The translations under genes were made by a program, and so were the position numbers. The notes beneath the pieces were generated by a model. That model ran no database searches, had not been told where the DNA came from, and saw only the letters and a list, made by a program, of their open reading frames with translations. From positions 1 to 64,000 of the forward strand of contig CAWGUF010000003.1 of assembly GCA_963825625.1 (NCBI GenBank): a stretch of DNA of 64,000 bases. The letters run 5' to 3'. Origin of the DNA: CAMDPA01 sp963825625. GTDB lineage: Bacteria > Pseudomonadota > Alphaproteobacteria > Rhizobiales > Hyphomicrobiaceae. Below are positions 34,743-44,331 of this stretch, piece by piece; positions within the stretch are counted from its first letter, which is position 1, and each line of letters opens with the position of its first letter.

Positions 34743-35621
34743 TCAGGCCTGTTGCCGTGCCGCCGCAAGCTGGCGCTCGCGGTTGGCGATGTAGATTCCG
34801 GCGCCGACGATCAGCGCCATGCCGGTCCAAGTTGCTACGTCGGGGAGATGACCGAAGGCGATAAGCCCGACCAGAACAGCGAACACCAGCATCGAATAGG
34901 TGTAGGGAGCCAGCGTGCTTGCCGCGGCATACTTGAACGAGGTGATCATCAGCCCCTGGCCGACCACTGCAAGCGCGACCAGAACGACAAGTTGAGGCAC
35001 CGTCGACATCGGCGGCGCCTCCATGAAAAACGGGGTGAACGGGGCAATCGCTACCGCGCCAAGCAAAGCATTGTGAGCAACGTTCAGGATCGGTGGCTGC
35101 GCGCCCGCCAGACGCCTGTTCGCAATCAGGAACAGCCCCATCAGGAAGCCTGCGACGGCACCGATGTAGTAGCCCATCGGATCACCGTGAAAGCCAGGGC
35201 GCAAGATCACCAGCACACCCGCAAAGCCAACGAAAGCCGCAATCTTGCGGCGCGTGCCGAGCCGCTCGCCAAGCAGGAACGGCGACAGCACCGTGACGAC
35301 GATCGGCGATAACATGAACATCGCCTCCGCGTCGGCCAGCGGGATGTAGATCAGCGCCCAGTAGAGCATGGACACCGCGACCATGTTGAGCGTGCCGCGG
35401 ACGAACTGCAGACCCAGTGGAACCGGCCGCAGAACGCGCTTGCCATGCCACGGCAGGGCGATCAGCGCCACGATCAAAAACGTGCAGGTGAACTGGATGG
35501 TGAGCATCTGGAGCGGAGAGATCTGCTCCAGCAGCGCCTTCGCAAGACCGTCCTTGATGGCGAGCAGGCCGGAGCCGATGACCATCAGGGCGATGCCCAG
35601 AAGCGGCTTGTTGTCGGGCAT
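34743..35621 (-). CDS. EamA/DMT-family transporter
   Basis: This 292-residue inner-membrane protein has ten helices in two EamA repeats. It begins LLGIALMVIGSGLLAIKDGL; repeat one ends SMLYWALIYIPLADAEAMFM, then SPFLLGERLGTRRKIAAFVG, the conserved E-R helix motif. Repeat two ends GLIAFGHLPDVATWTGMALI. ATG 35621 gives normal family length. DMT carriers mostly export metabolites and amino acids. It lies beside the dioxygenase pair and an alpha/beta hydrolase on the same strand. Confidence 0.88.
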   Translation of the reverse strand: MPDNKPLLGIALMVIGSGLLAIKDGLAKALLEQISPLQMLTIQFTCTFLIVALIALPWHGKRVLRPVPLGLQFVRGTLNMVAVSMLYWALIYIPLADAEAMFMLSPIVVTVLSPFLLGERLGTRRKIAAFVGFAGVLVILRPGFHGDPMGYYIGAVAGFLMGLFLIANRRLAGAQPPILNVAHNALLGAVAIAPFTPFFMEAPPMSTVPQLVVLVALAVVGQGLMITSFKYAAASTLAPYTYSMLVFAVLVGLIAFGHLPDVATWTGMALIVGAGIYIANRERQLAAARQQA

Positions 35622-35724
35622 CGATGGGTCTCTTCCTGAGTGCGCGCGGCGGCTCACCACGGGGTGCCGGCCGTCTGGCAGCCGGCCACACCGGGCGACA
35701 GGCAGCTTGACCCTGACGATAGAC

Positions 35725-36519
35725 TTAACCGCCGTGCTTGGCGATGAATGCCTCGACCCGCTGATGGAACGGAGCGGGGTTCTCCATATAGAAGAAATGG
35801 CCGCCAGGCAGCTTGACGAGCTCGGCACCGGAAATCTTCTCGGCCATCTGCTCGGACAGGTGCGGCGGCGTGCAGAAGTCGAACTCGCCGACGATGATCA
35901 TCGTCGGGCATTTGATGCCCGGCAGCTCGTCGAGACGATCATGATTGAGGATCATCTGCATGCGCGCCCTGCCGATCTCCGGCGCTGACGCGCCCGCGGC
36001 CGCCTTGTCGACCCAGTCCTCCACCAACTTGGAATTGGAAGACTGGAACCGGGGATCGAACAGGAACAGCGCGCTGAGCTCCGTGGCCGCCCTTACACCG
36101 GCCGTCCCTAGCATCTCCGAGCGCGACGTGAACTGCCGCCGGAAAAAGGCATCCCCCCGCGCCCACGACGAGGCGATCGTGATGGTCTTCACAACGTCCG
36201 CATGCTGCAGCGCCAGCAACTGGGCGATGGCGCCACCGGTAGAGGACCCGATGGCGTGCACCGGTCCGCATCCCAATTCCTTGACGATCGCGGCAAAATC
36301 GGCGGCATGCTGCGCGATCGTGAGCCCTTCTTTGGTATGCGTCGAGCGCCCGGTACCACGATGGTCGGGCACGATCACCATGTGCTTTTGCGCAAACAGG
36401 GCCGCCTGGGGTCCCCAGGTCGCGCCCGTGCCGGCCAGGCCCGCAATCAGCATCACCGGCGTGCCGCTGCCTTGTGTCTCGTAATAGATGTCGGCGTCAG
36501 CGGAACGAATGGTCGGCAT
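35725..36519 (-). CDS. Alpha/beta hydrolase, 3-oxoadipate enol-lactonase-like
   Basis: This 264-residue hydrolase begins ADADIYYETQGSGTPVMLIA, with GLAGTGATWGPQ forming the oxyanion region. VPDHRGTGRSTHT precedes the nucleophile elbow AIGSSTGGAIAQLLAL (Ser). The acidic residue is in MIIVGEFDFCTPP and the His in KLPGGHFFYME. This layout is that of PcaD and related lactonases or esterases; no neighbouring protocatechuate genes support PcaD itself. It precedes the DMT transporter on the same strand, 103 bp apart. Confidence 0.82.
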   Translation of the reverse strand: MPTIRSADADIYYETQGSGTPVMLIAGLAGTGATWGPQAALFAQKHMVIVPDHRGTGRSTHTKEGLTIAQHAADFAAIVKELGCGPVHAIGSSTGGAIAQLLALQHADVVKTITIASSWARGDAFFRRQFTSRSEMLGTAGVRAATELSALFLFDPRFQSSNSKLVEDWVDKAAAGASAPEIGRARMQMILNHDRLDELPGIKCPTMIIVGEFDFCTPPHLSEQMAEKISGAELVKLPGGHFFYMENPAPFHQRVEAFIAKHGG

Positions 36520-36692
36520 GGCCCTCTGGCCTCCAGTTGGCGGAACGAAGAACAGACGATAGCCGACCGTCAGGGCTTGGAGAAGCCCCGTTGGCGTCGG
36601 GCCGGCATTCTGCTTTAAGGTCTGTGCTGCAAAACCATGGGACCGGCGCCGGAATACTGGCTCCTTTCACCGACAATGACGGAGGCTTCGGC

Positions 36693-39036
36693 TTGGAGAC
36701 GACGGCGAGCAAGATTTTCGGGCGGAGCGTGGCGCGGCTCGAGGACGAGCCACTTCTGCTCGGTAAGGCGCGGTTCGTGGACGATATCGCATTTCCGGAC
36801 ATGATGCATATCGCCTTTGTCAGAAGCCCTCACGCCCACGCCAGAACTCCTCTCCATCGACAAGACGGCTGCGCTCGAAATGCCCGGTGTGCATGCCGTG
36901 TTGACCCTCGATGACGTCCGCGGCGATCTGACCGACCACCTCATCCGCACCGCGCTGCCCTCCCCGAGCTTCCAGGAATCTCGTCACCGGCCGGTGCTGG
37001 CCGACGGCGAGGTGCTTTACGTCGGCGAGCCCGTGGCAGCGGTAATCGCCGACGACCGCTACATCGCGGAGGATGCGGCCGCCCTCGTGTTCGTTGACTA
37101 CGAGACTTTGGCTGCCGTAGGCGACTGCCTGCCGGCGCTGGACGCAGGCGCTCCGCGCTACCACAGCGAGGCAGCCCACAACATTGCCGCCCGCTTCGGG
37201 ACCGACTTCGGTGACATCGAGGCGGCATTTGCCAATGCCGCGCACGTCGCCAGCGCCACCTGCTCCATGCACCGCGGCGTGGCCCACTCCATGGAATGCC
37301 GCGGGGTTGTCGCCACTGTCGACCTGATGGACGGCAAGCTGACCGTATTCTCCTCGACGCAGACACCGCACGTGGCCCGGCGTCTGATCTGCGACCTGCT
37401 CGCACGCGACGACAAGTCGGTGCGCGTGGCAACGCCCGAGATCGGCGGCGGTTTCGGCCCGAAGCTGGTGTTCTACTCCGAGGAGTTGGTGACCGCGCTT
37501 GCTGCCGTCCGCTTCCAGCGGCCGATGAAGTGGATCGAAGACCGGCGCGAGCACTTCATCTCCACCACGCAGGAGCGCGACGAGATCTGGGAGATGGAGG
37601 TCGCGGTTGACAGCGAGGCCCGCATCCTGGGCATTCGCGGCCGCCTCATTCACGACAACGGTGCCTATATGGTGCGCGGCGTCAACGTCGCACTCGGAGC
37701 CGCCTCCACCCTGACGCTGGCCTATCGTGTGCCGGCGCTCGATCTCGATACCGTCGTGGTCGCCACCAACAAGGTGCCGGTGACCCCCATCCGCGGCGCC
37801 GGTAAGCCGCAGGGCGTGTTCGTCATGGAGCGCCTGATGGATCGGATCGCGGAGACGACCGGCATAGACCGTGCCGAGGTGCGCCGCCGCAATATCATTC
37901 TGCGTGAGCAGATCCCTTATGCGACGCCGATGAAAACCCGTGGCGGCATGCCGATAACGCTGGATGCCGGCGACTACGGCGGCTGTCTGGAACAGGCGCT
38001 GACGGCGAGCGGTTGGCATGGCTTTGCAGAAAAGCAAGCCGCAGCGCGGGCGCAGGGTCGTTACATCGGCATCGGCTTGGCCAATTACGTGGAAGGCACC
38101 GGCCGCGGTCCCTACGAGCCCGTTTCAGTCAAGATCGGCGACAACGGCCGCATCCACGTCGCCTGCGGCGCCTCCGCGATCGGCCAGGGAACGAAGACGA
38201 TGCTGGCACAGATCGTCGCCGAGCAGCTGGGCGCCGACATGTCCAACATCACCGTGGTTACCGGAGACACTGCCGCAACAGAGCTCGGGCTTGGCACATT
38301 CAACAGCCGGCACGCCGCCATCGCGGGCCCCTCGGCGCATGCGGCGGCCATCAAGGTGCGCGACAAGGCCCTGAAGGTCGCCGCTCATCTTTTCGGTGTC
38401 GGCGAGCAGGCACTGACGATCGAGAGCGACCGGGTCAGATTGCGCGGCAGCGATGAGAAATCAATCACGCTTGGCCAGCTTGCCAGAGAGGCGGCGGGCC
38501 TGCCCGGCTACTATCTGCCGGGCGTCGACAAGCCCGGCCTGTCGGCCACGGAGACGGTCATCATCAACGATATGACGTACTCGAACGGCAGCGCGACGGT
38601 CGAGGTCGAGGTCGATATCGACACCGGGCTCGTCCGCATTCTGAATGTCGTAATGGTGCACGATTGCGGAACCTCGATCAATCCGCGCCTGGTCGCCGGC
38701 CAGATCTGGGGCGGTCTGGCACACGGGCTCGGCAATGCGTTGTATGAACGAATGGCCTATGACGACAGCGCCCAACCGGTTTCGACGAACCTGGCCGAAT
38801 ACCTGCTGGTCGGCTCATCCGAGATGCCCGACCGCATCCAGCTGATCGATAATCCGACCAAAACGCCGCTCAACGAACTCGGCGTCAAGGGCGTTGGCGA
38901 GACCGGCGTGCTTCCCATGGCTGCAGCGGTTGCGTCCGCGATCGAGGATGCACTCTCGCCGTTCAACGTACGCGTCAATGCGGTGCCCGTCGCACCGCAT
39001 CAGATCCTGGCCCGCATCAAGGCAGCCGCTGCTTGA
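36693..39036 (+). CDS. Xanthine dehydrogenase-family molybdopterin-binding (large) subunit, one frameshift
   Basis: This is a ~780-residue molybdenum-hydroxylase large subunit. The start TTG 36693 is preceded by GGAGG; SKIFGRSVARLEDEPLLLGK and ARFVDDIAFPDMMHIAFVRS are the usual opening. The frame shifts near 36845 after SPHAHAR, then LLSIDKTAALEMPGVHAVLT continues. Later motifs include TPEIGGGFGPKLVFY, VTPIRGAGKPQGVFVMERLM, ASAIGQGTKTMLAQI and, near the end, LGVKGVGETGVLPMAAA with the catalytic Glu. The PIRGAGKP form resembles aldehyde or xanthine-type rather than CO dehydrogenases (AYRCSFR absent). FAD and 2Fe-2S subunits are not encoded nearby. Confidence 0.85.
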
Positions 39037-39132
39037 GCCGCCGCCCGAGCCTCCAGTTGCGCCCCTTGTTGCGCCCCTTGGCCTTCTCCAAGGTCAGGCG
39101 GCGCAGGCGGCGAATTCCGCCTGAAGCTCCGC

Positions 39133-40158
39133 TCAATTCAGGTTGCGGCCGATGAACACCAGGCGGCTGCAGCGTGCCTCGTCCGCGCGCCACGGCTGCT
39201 GCCAATCGCCCTCGAGCAGGTGGTGGACGGCCTGTATGACAAGGCGCCTGTCGTCGCCGGCAATCTCGAGAATACCCTTCGTGCGCAGAAGATCCTGACC
39301 GCGCGAGACCACCAGACCTTCCACCCAGCCGGAGAGCTTCTCGTAGTCGAGCGGTCGGTGGGCGACCAGCGATACGCTGGAAATACCGCCAGCTGCGATG
39401 TGGTCGTGATCGTGGCTGTGGGCGTGGCTGTGGCCATGATCGTGGGTGTGACCGTGATCGCAGTGGGCGCCGTGTCCGCACTGCTCATCCTGCGCATGCG
39501 CCGGTGAAGCCGCCCCGGGCTGGCCAGCGGCAGGCTCCAGCGAAACGATACGATCCAGGTCGAAGCCGCCGCGGCCCAGCACCTCATCCAACGGCACCAC
39601 CGCACGCGTTGCGCGGTAGATCGGGGCCAGCGGATTGAGCCCGCGCAGTCGTGCCTCGATGGCCGCCAACGCTTCCTCTCCGGCGAGCTCCGCCTTGTTG
39701 AGCACAAGGATGTCCGCAAAGGCGATTTGGCGCGCAGCCTCCGCGCTGTCCTCCAGGCGTTGCAGCACGTGCGCAGCATCGACGACGGTCGTGATCGAAT
39801 CGAGAGCACAGTTCGCCTGCACAAGATCGTCGGTCAGCAGCGCCTGGGCAACGGGCGCTGGATCAGCGAGCCCGGTTGTCTCCAGCACGATGGCATCGAA
39901 ACTGCTGTCGCCCTCCAAGAGCGAGTGAAGGGTCCGCAACAGATCGCCGCGCACCGTGCAGCACACGCATCCGTTGGCCATTTCGAGAATGTTCTGGCTC
40001 GCCCCGGCCAGCAGCGCCGCATCTATGCCGACCTCGCCGAACTCGTTGACCAGCACAGCGTATCGCCGACCGTGATCCTCGGACAGGATACGGTTGAGCA
40101 GGGTCGTCTTGCCGGCGCCGAGATAGCCGGTCAAAACGGTGATCGGGATCGGGGACAT
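39133..40158 (-). CDS. CobW/COG0523-family GTPase metallochaperone
   Basis: This 341-residue G3E GTPase has Walker A TGYLGAGKTTLLNRIL, switch region EFGEVGID, the metal-binding CxCC in EMANGCVCCTVRGDL, Walker B IVLETTGLADPAP and guanine motif VLNKAEL. A His-rich linker (39424-39499, with GHTHDHGHSHAH) separates it from the CobW C-terminal domain (HRPLDYEKLSGWVEGLVVS). This arrangement is typical of zinc- or cobalt-handling COG0523 proteins. No zinc-regulon operator is evident. It converges with the molybdopterin enzyme gene. The client protein is unknown. Confidence 0.9.
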   Translation of the reverse strand: MSPIPITVLTGYLGAGKTTLLNRILSEDHGRRYAVLVNEFGEVGIDAALLAGASQNILEMANGCVCCTVRGDLLRTLHSLLEGDSSFDAIVLETTGLADPAPVAQALLTDDLVQANCALDSITTVVDAAHVLQRLEDSAEAARQIAFADILVLNKAELAGEEALAAIEARLRGLNPLAPIYRATRAVVPLDEVLGRGGFDLDRIVSLEPAAGQPGAASPAHAQDEQCGHGAHCDHGHTHDHGHSHAHSHDHDHIAAGGISSVSLVAHRPLDYEKLSGWVEGLVVSRGQDLLRTKGILEIAGDDRRLVIQAVHHLLEGDWQQPWRADEARCSRLVFIGRNLN

Positions 40159-40211
40159 ACGGAGCAGCGCCGAGCGAGGTGGGGCGGTCCTGACAGACCG
40201 CCCAGTAGCGA

Positions 40212-40739
40212 TCAGTCGTTCAGATGCAAATCGCGCCTCTGGAACAGCCTATCGTCGGCGTAGCCCATGGTCTCCGGCCGCCCGCGCCCCAGCATGACCT
40301 GGAAATACACCGGCTCAAGAGAATTGTTGTCGTAGCCATGGATCACGCCGGCGGGGCAGGATACGCACTCCCACGGCCCCAGCCTGGTCGTCAGACGACG
40401 GCCGTCCTCGTCCTCGACAAACACGTCAAGATAGCCTTGCAGCACGAAAAAGCATTCCTCGACCTCGTGCGTATGCGGCGCATTGCCCTGGCCGGGCTCC
40501 ACGTACATGATCGAAAGGGTGAAGTTGCCGGCCGGAATCACGGTCGGGTCTTCGTGCTTGCCCGATCCACCGGCTCCAATGAACCGGTGTTGAGCGCGTT
40601 TCCAGCCTTCGATCTTGGCGTCCTCGAAAGCGTTCCAGTCCGGTGTCTTCTCTTTGAAGCGGCCGACATAGCGCTTCATGATGTCTTCCAGTGACACGCC
40701 CTCCAGATGGGGCGGACGGGGATGGCGGGCAACGCTCAT
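40212..40739 (-). CDS. Cupin-domain protein
   Basis: This 175-residue protein has a single cupin barrel after an N-terminal ~60-residue lead. The first cupin motif is NAPHTHEVEECFFVLQGYLD (His, His, Glu ligands). The second is SCPAGVIHGYDNNSLEPVYF (His). A metal-binding cupin dioxygenase, isomerase or sensor role fits, and the substrate cannot be named. It lies 53 bp upstream of the CobW GTPase gene on the same strand, so the GTPase might help metallate it; this is speculation. Confidence 0.8.
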   Translation of the reverse strand: MSVARHPRPPHLEGVSLEDIMKRYVGRFKEKTPDWNAFEDAKIEGWKRAQHRFIGAGGSGKHEDPTVIPAGNFTLSIMYVEPGQGNAPHTHEVEECFFVLQGYLDVFVEDEDGRRLTTRLGPWECVSCPAGVIHGYDNNSLEPVYFQVMLGRGRPETMGYADDRLFQRRDLHLND

Positions 40740-40840
40740 GGCTTCCTCATTTCGTTCATGTGCGTAACTGACACCACCAACGTAGCTGCGGGTGGCGCGC
40801 TACGCAACGACGGTGCGGCGGTTGGCGTCATCGGCGTGCT

Positions 40841-41305
40841 TCATGCTTTGCGCATCCAGCCGCCGGCCTGCGACTGCTGCCAATAGGTTACCGCGCAACC
40901 GGCGTTCTTGAGCACTTTCCAGTGCTCGCGCGCCGCCTCTACGGCGTCCGGCTCCCGCCCGTCGAACATCACGACGATGCGGGTCAGCCCCGCAACCTCC
41001 GCAGGCGGCTCAGCCCCATCGACGAGAAAGCGCACGGTGGCACCGTTCGGGTTGTCCTCGCCCGTCGTCAACCAGACCGGCTGTCGCTCCGGATGCCCGT
41101 CCTTGGCGCTGCCATGGGGGAGAAAACTGTCCTCCCGCCAGGTCCAAAGATGCTGATCGAGAACGTCCAGCCGCTCCTGGCTGCCGGCCTGCACCACGGC
41201 TCGCCAGCCCCGCTCGAGGGTCTTCTCGAGCAGGAGCGGCAACGCGCGCTCCAGCGGCTGGTGCTCCAGGTGATAGAATAAAGCTTCGGGCGCCTGATCG
41301 GTCAT
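40841..41305 (-). CDS. holC: DNA polymerase III subunit chi
   Basis: This 154-residue clamp-loader accessory protein links the polymerase III holoenzyme to SSB. It shows ALFYHLEHQPLERALPLLLE, RGWRAVVQAGSQERLDVLD, LWTWREDSFLPHGSAKDGHP and VWLTTGEDNPNGATVRFLVD, a clear HolC series; WTWREDSFLPHG is the most characteristic. Length is normal for alphaproteobacterial chi. It stands alone on the minus strand with no pepA visible next to it. Confidence 0.92.
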   Translation of the reverse strand: MTDQAPEALFYHLEHQPLERALPLLLEKTLERGWRAVVQAGSQERLDVLDQHLWTWREDSFLPHGSAKDGHPERQPVWLTTGEDNPNGATVRFLVDGAEPPAEVAGLTRIVVMFDGREPDAVEAAREHWKVLKNAGCAVTYWQQSQAGGWMRKA

Positions 41306-41590
41306 GGCGCCACATCAAGCGGGGAAGACCGGCCCCGTCAATTTTTTTTCGACCCCACCCCTTGAACAGCAGGCAGCAGCCACCAAATCAGCCAATCCGG
41401 AGCGGCGCCAGTCACGGCTGACGCCCGTGCGGGCGGAGAGCACGGCAGCCTTCTTCTTGGTTCGCTGCCGCTGCTCCCGCCCGCTGCTTGTTTGGCCAGC
41501 AACATGGGCGGGCGGCCGCTCCGATGAGCCGCCCATGCGGCTCCCCCCAATGGGGCTCCGCCAGGGGGACCAGGCGTCGTTCGCGACGCT

Positions 41591-41881
41591 TCAGCGTCTG
41601 CGGCGGCCTCTGCGGCTACCCTCGCCGCTATCGAGCAAAGCTTCGTAGCAGCGAGACGAGATTTCGCTCACCTTGGCTTCCATGCACGCGCGCATCTTGC
41701 TGCTGCCCACCGGATAACGGGGGCACAAGCGCTTGTAGTCGTACTTGCAGGCGCGGGTGACCTTGCGGCCGTAGGCATCGGCCGGCACTGTCGTTCCGAT
41801 GGTGGCTAGGCCCGCAAGACATGCGGCTGCCAACGCGGTCAGGATGATACGAGGCCTTACTCTTGCAGGTCTCAACAGCAT
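41591..41881 (-). CDS. Small exported Cys-containing protein
   Basis: This 96-residue protein has a signal peptide (PRIILTALAAACLAGLATIG, cleavage probably after PADA). The mature part contains four cysteines in ACKYDYKRLCPRYPVGSSKM, RACMEAK and SSRCYEAL, consistent with disulfide bonds, and ends in a Gly/Arg-rich tail. Similar short exported proteins with a CxxDxxRLCP-like motif occur in Rhizobiales and relatives; no function is established. The gene precedes the 285-bp gap 41306-41590, in which I see no gene. Confidence 0.65.
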   Translation of the reverse strand: MLLRPARVRPRIILTALAAACLAGLATIGTTVPADAYGRKVTRACKYDYKRLCPRYPVGSSKMRACMEAKVSEISSRCYEALLDSGEGSRRGRRRR

Positions 41882-41982
41882 GATGCGGATACCTCAACCC
41901 TTTGATAGTTTGACCGTTATGCCCAACCCCGCAAGTTTCCGCGCGGCTGGCAAACAGGAATGGTTAAAGTTTTGTGACGATG

Positions 41983-43407
41983 TCAGCGCCGCGCGAACGG
42001 GTTGTCGCCTTTGCGCAGATTGATGCGAATCGGTGTGCCAGGCAGCCCGAAGGCTTTGCGCAGGCTATTGACCAGGTACCGCTTGTAATCCTCGGGCATT
42101 GCGTCGGCCCGCTGGCAAAAGCCGACAAATGTCGGCGGCCGTGTCGAGGGCTGCGTCATGAAGCGGATCTTGATGCGCCGGCCACGCGAGGCCGGTGGCG
42201 CGTGCCGGGCCAGTGCAACGCTGAGCCAGCGATTGAGGTCGCCGGTAGGCACCCGCTTGTTCCAGATATCGTAGGCCGACAGCACCCCGGCCATGAGCTG
42301 GTCGAGCCCGCGCTCACCGAGCGCCGATATCGGCACCAGCGCGACCCCTTGCACCTGCGCGAGCTTCTCGGCGACAGTCTCGCGCAACTCCTTCAGCATC
42401 TGCTGCTTGTTGGCGACGAGATCCCACTTGTTGACCGCGACCACGATGGCACGGCCTTCCGTCGTGACGAGATCGCCGATCGTAAGGTCCTGATGCTCGA
42501 ACGGGCGCTCGGCGTCGACCACGAGCACAACGACCTCCGCGAACCGGATGGCCCGGATGGTATCTCCCGTGCCCAGCTTTTCCGCCAATTCCGTAACCCG
42601 CGCCTTGCGCCGCAATCCGGCCGTGTCGAACAGCCGGATGGACCGCCCCTGCCAGTCTAAATCGACGGCGATGGCATCACGTGTCAGTCCCGGCTCCGGC
42701 CCCGTTATCATCCGGTCCTCGCCCAGAAGCGCGTTGACGAGCGTCGACTTTCCGACATTCGGCCGCCCCACGATAGCGACCCGGATCGGGCGTGCAGAGG
42801 CCACCTGTGGCTCTTCGGGGGGCATTGACCCGTCTTCTGCCCCGGCATCAGCGGCCGGCGCATCTGCCGCGCCCCGTTTGCCCTTCTTGGCTCGCCGCAC
42901 GGGGGCGATCCCCAGCGCAGCCGCTGCCTCGTCATGTAGTTCGCCCAGCCCCTCGCCGTGCTCGGCCGAGATCGGCACGGGATCCCCCAGCCCCAGCGCG
43001 AAGGCCTCGTAGATCGAATCGTGCCCCCGCCGCCCCTCGCACTTGTTGGCGACGAGCACCGTCGGCTTGCCAGTTGCATGCACCAAACGGGCAAACACCT
43101 CGTCGGCGGGTATGACCCCCTCCCGAGCATCGAACACGAACAGGATGAGATCGGCCTCGGCCATCGCTGCTTCGGTCTGCTGGCGCATGCGTGCCGGGAT
43201 CGTGCCGGGCTTGCCTTCCTCCAGACCAGCGGTATCGACGATCCTGACCCGCCTCTCCTCGATCTCCGCATCGCCAACCCGGCGGTCGCGCGTGAGGCCC
43301 GGCATATCCGAAACCAGCGCCTGGCGCCTGCCGGTCAGCCGGTTGAATAGCGTCGACTTGCCGACGTTTGGCCGGCCAACGATCACGATTGTAGGGGTGT
43401 CGGTCAT
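41983..43407 (-). CDS. der: Ribosome-assembly GTPase Der (EngA)
   Basis: This 474-residue protein has two tandem GTPase domains and a C-terminal KH-like domain. G1 motifs IVIVGRPNVGKSTLFNRLTG and VAIVGRPNVGKSTLVNALLG, switch DMPGLTRDRR and GPEPGLTRDAI, DTAGLEEG and DTAGLRRK, NKCEG and NKWDL are all present. The acidic inter-domain linker (about residues 175-205, RRAKKGKRGAADAPAADAGA) is typical of Alphaproteobacteria. It is needed for 50S subunit maturation. ATG 43407 is used, since the upstream in-frame ATG would add a non-homologous lead. Confidence 0.96.
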   Translation of the reverse strand: MTDTPTIVIVGRPNVGKSTLFNRLTGRRQALVSDMPGLTRDRRVGDAEIEERRVRIVDTAGLEEGKPGTIPARMRQQTEAAMAEADLILFVFDAREGVIPADEVFARLVHATGKPTVLVANKCEGRRGHDSIYEAFALGLGDPVPISAEHGEGLGELHDEAAAALGIAPVRRAKKGKRGAADAPAADAGAEDGSMPPEEPQVASARPIRVAIVGRPNVGKSTLVNALLGEDRMITGPEPGLTRDAIAVDLDWQGRSIRLFDTAGLRRKARVTELAEKLGTGDTIRAIRFAEVVVLVVDAERPFEHQDLTIGDLVTTEGRAIVVAVNKWDLVANKQQMLKELRETVAEKLAQVQGVALVPISALGERGLDQLMAGVLSAYDIWNKRVPTGDLNRWLSVALARHAPPASRGRRIKIRFMTQPSTRPPTFVGFCQRADAMPEDYKRYLVNSLRKAFGLPGTPIRINLRKGDNPFARR

Positions 43408-43533
43408 GGGCGCACACATAAGGCGGGACGACAAGTCGGGCAAGGCGCTTGGCACCGAGGCTTGGCCCTGCCCCGTTTCCGCTCTAATAGGGATTCGACC
43501 GAAGTAGCCCGAAAAAAAGGGGACCTGCCCAAT

Positions 43534-44265
43534 ATGGCCGCCACAGCATTCACCGTTTCCGCCGCAGGCGGTCTAGCCACAATCGAGCTCTCTCAGCCCG
43601 AAATCGGCAACAAACTCACGGCACCTGAAGTCCAGGCGCTCGGCGAAGCCATCCGCAAGGCTGGCGCTGCCCAGGATGTGAAGGCCGTCGCAGTTCGTGC
43701 GAAGGGCGATGCCTTCTGTCTGGGCCGAGCACCTGGCAACGGCCCAGCCCCCACGACGGCGCTCGGCATCCGTCAGGCGGTGGCCGAGCCGATCCTGTCG
43801 CTTTATGCCAACATCCGTGCGACCGAGGTGCCGGTGATCGCCATTGTGCAAGGGCCCGCGCTCGGCTTCGGCACGGCGTTCGTGGCGGTGTGCGACATGG
43901 CCATCGCCGCTGCGGAGACAGCGAAGTTCGCCTTCACCGAGATGGCGCACGACCTGCCGCCGACGCTGGCGATGTCGGCGGCGATCGACAAAATGCCGGC
44001 CAAGCACCTCCTGCATATGGTTCTGACACGCGAGGAGATCGGTGCTGAACGCGCACGTGAGTATGGCATCGTCAGTCAGGTCGCGCCGCGCGCCGGCCTC
44101 GATACGGCAGCAATGGCGACCATCGGCCTGCTCACCGACCGGGACCGTTCGGCCGTATGCGCAGTGAAGGAATATCTGATCAACGCTCTGACGCTGGACA
44201 CAGCCTCATCCGCGCGGCTGGCGGCCAACACCATCGCCACGATCCTGGCGTCGCAGAAGAAATAG
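43534..44265 (+). CDS. Enoyl-CoA hydratase/isomerase (crotonase) family protein
   Basis: This 243-residue crotonase-fold protein begins LATIELSQPEIGNKLTAPEV. The oxyanion-hole segments are VAVRAKGDAFCLGRAP and IVQGPALGFGTAFVAVCDMA, and TAKFAFTEMAHDLPPTLAMS occupies the active-site region where hydratases carry one of the two catalytic Glu. The usual CGAGFSAG-type loop is replaced by DAFCLGRAPG, so the exact reaction (hydratase, isomerase or other) is uncertain. A hairpin separates it from the downstream ubiD-family gene by 66 bp. Confidence 0.85.
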   Translation: MAATAFTVSAAGGLATIELSQPEIGNKLTAPEVQALGEAIRKAGAAQDVKAVAVRAKGDAFCLGRAPGNGPAPTTALGIRQAVAEPILSLYANIRATEVPVIAIVQGPALGFGTAFVAVCDMAIAAAETAKFAFTEMAHDLPPTLAMSAAIDKMPAKHLLHMVLTREEIGAERAREYGIVSQVAPRAGLDTAAMATIGLLTDRDRSAVCAVKEYLINALTLDTASSARLAANTIATILASQKK

Positions 44266-44276
44266 GCTGGGTCAAC

Positions 44277-44317
44277 GCGCCCGGCGGCCGGCTCCCCGCA
44301 GGGGAGTCGCCGGGCGC
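44277..44317 (+). promoter_or_regulatory. Strong hairpin just upstream of the UbiD-family gene
   Basis: Outer arms GCGCCCGGCG and CGCCGGGCGC (10 bp, perfect) and inner arms CTCCCC and GGGGAG close a compact stem-loop. It ends one base before TGAGGA (44319-44324), the probable ribosome-binding site of the gene starting at 44332. There is no T run, so either RNA-level control of UbiD translation or a factor-dependent terminator is possible. Confidence 0.55.
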
Positions 44318-44331
44318 CTGAGGACATCTTC

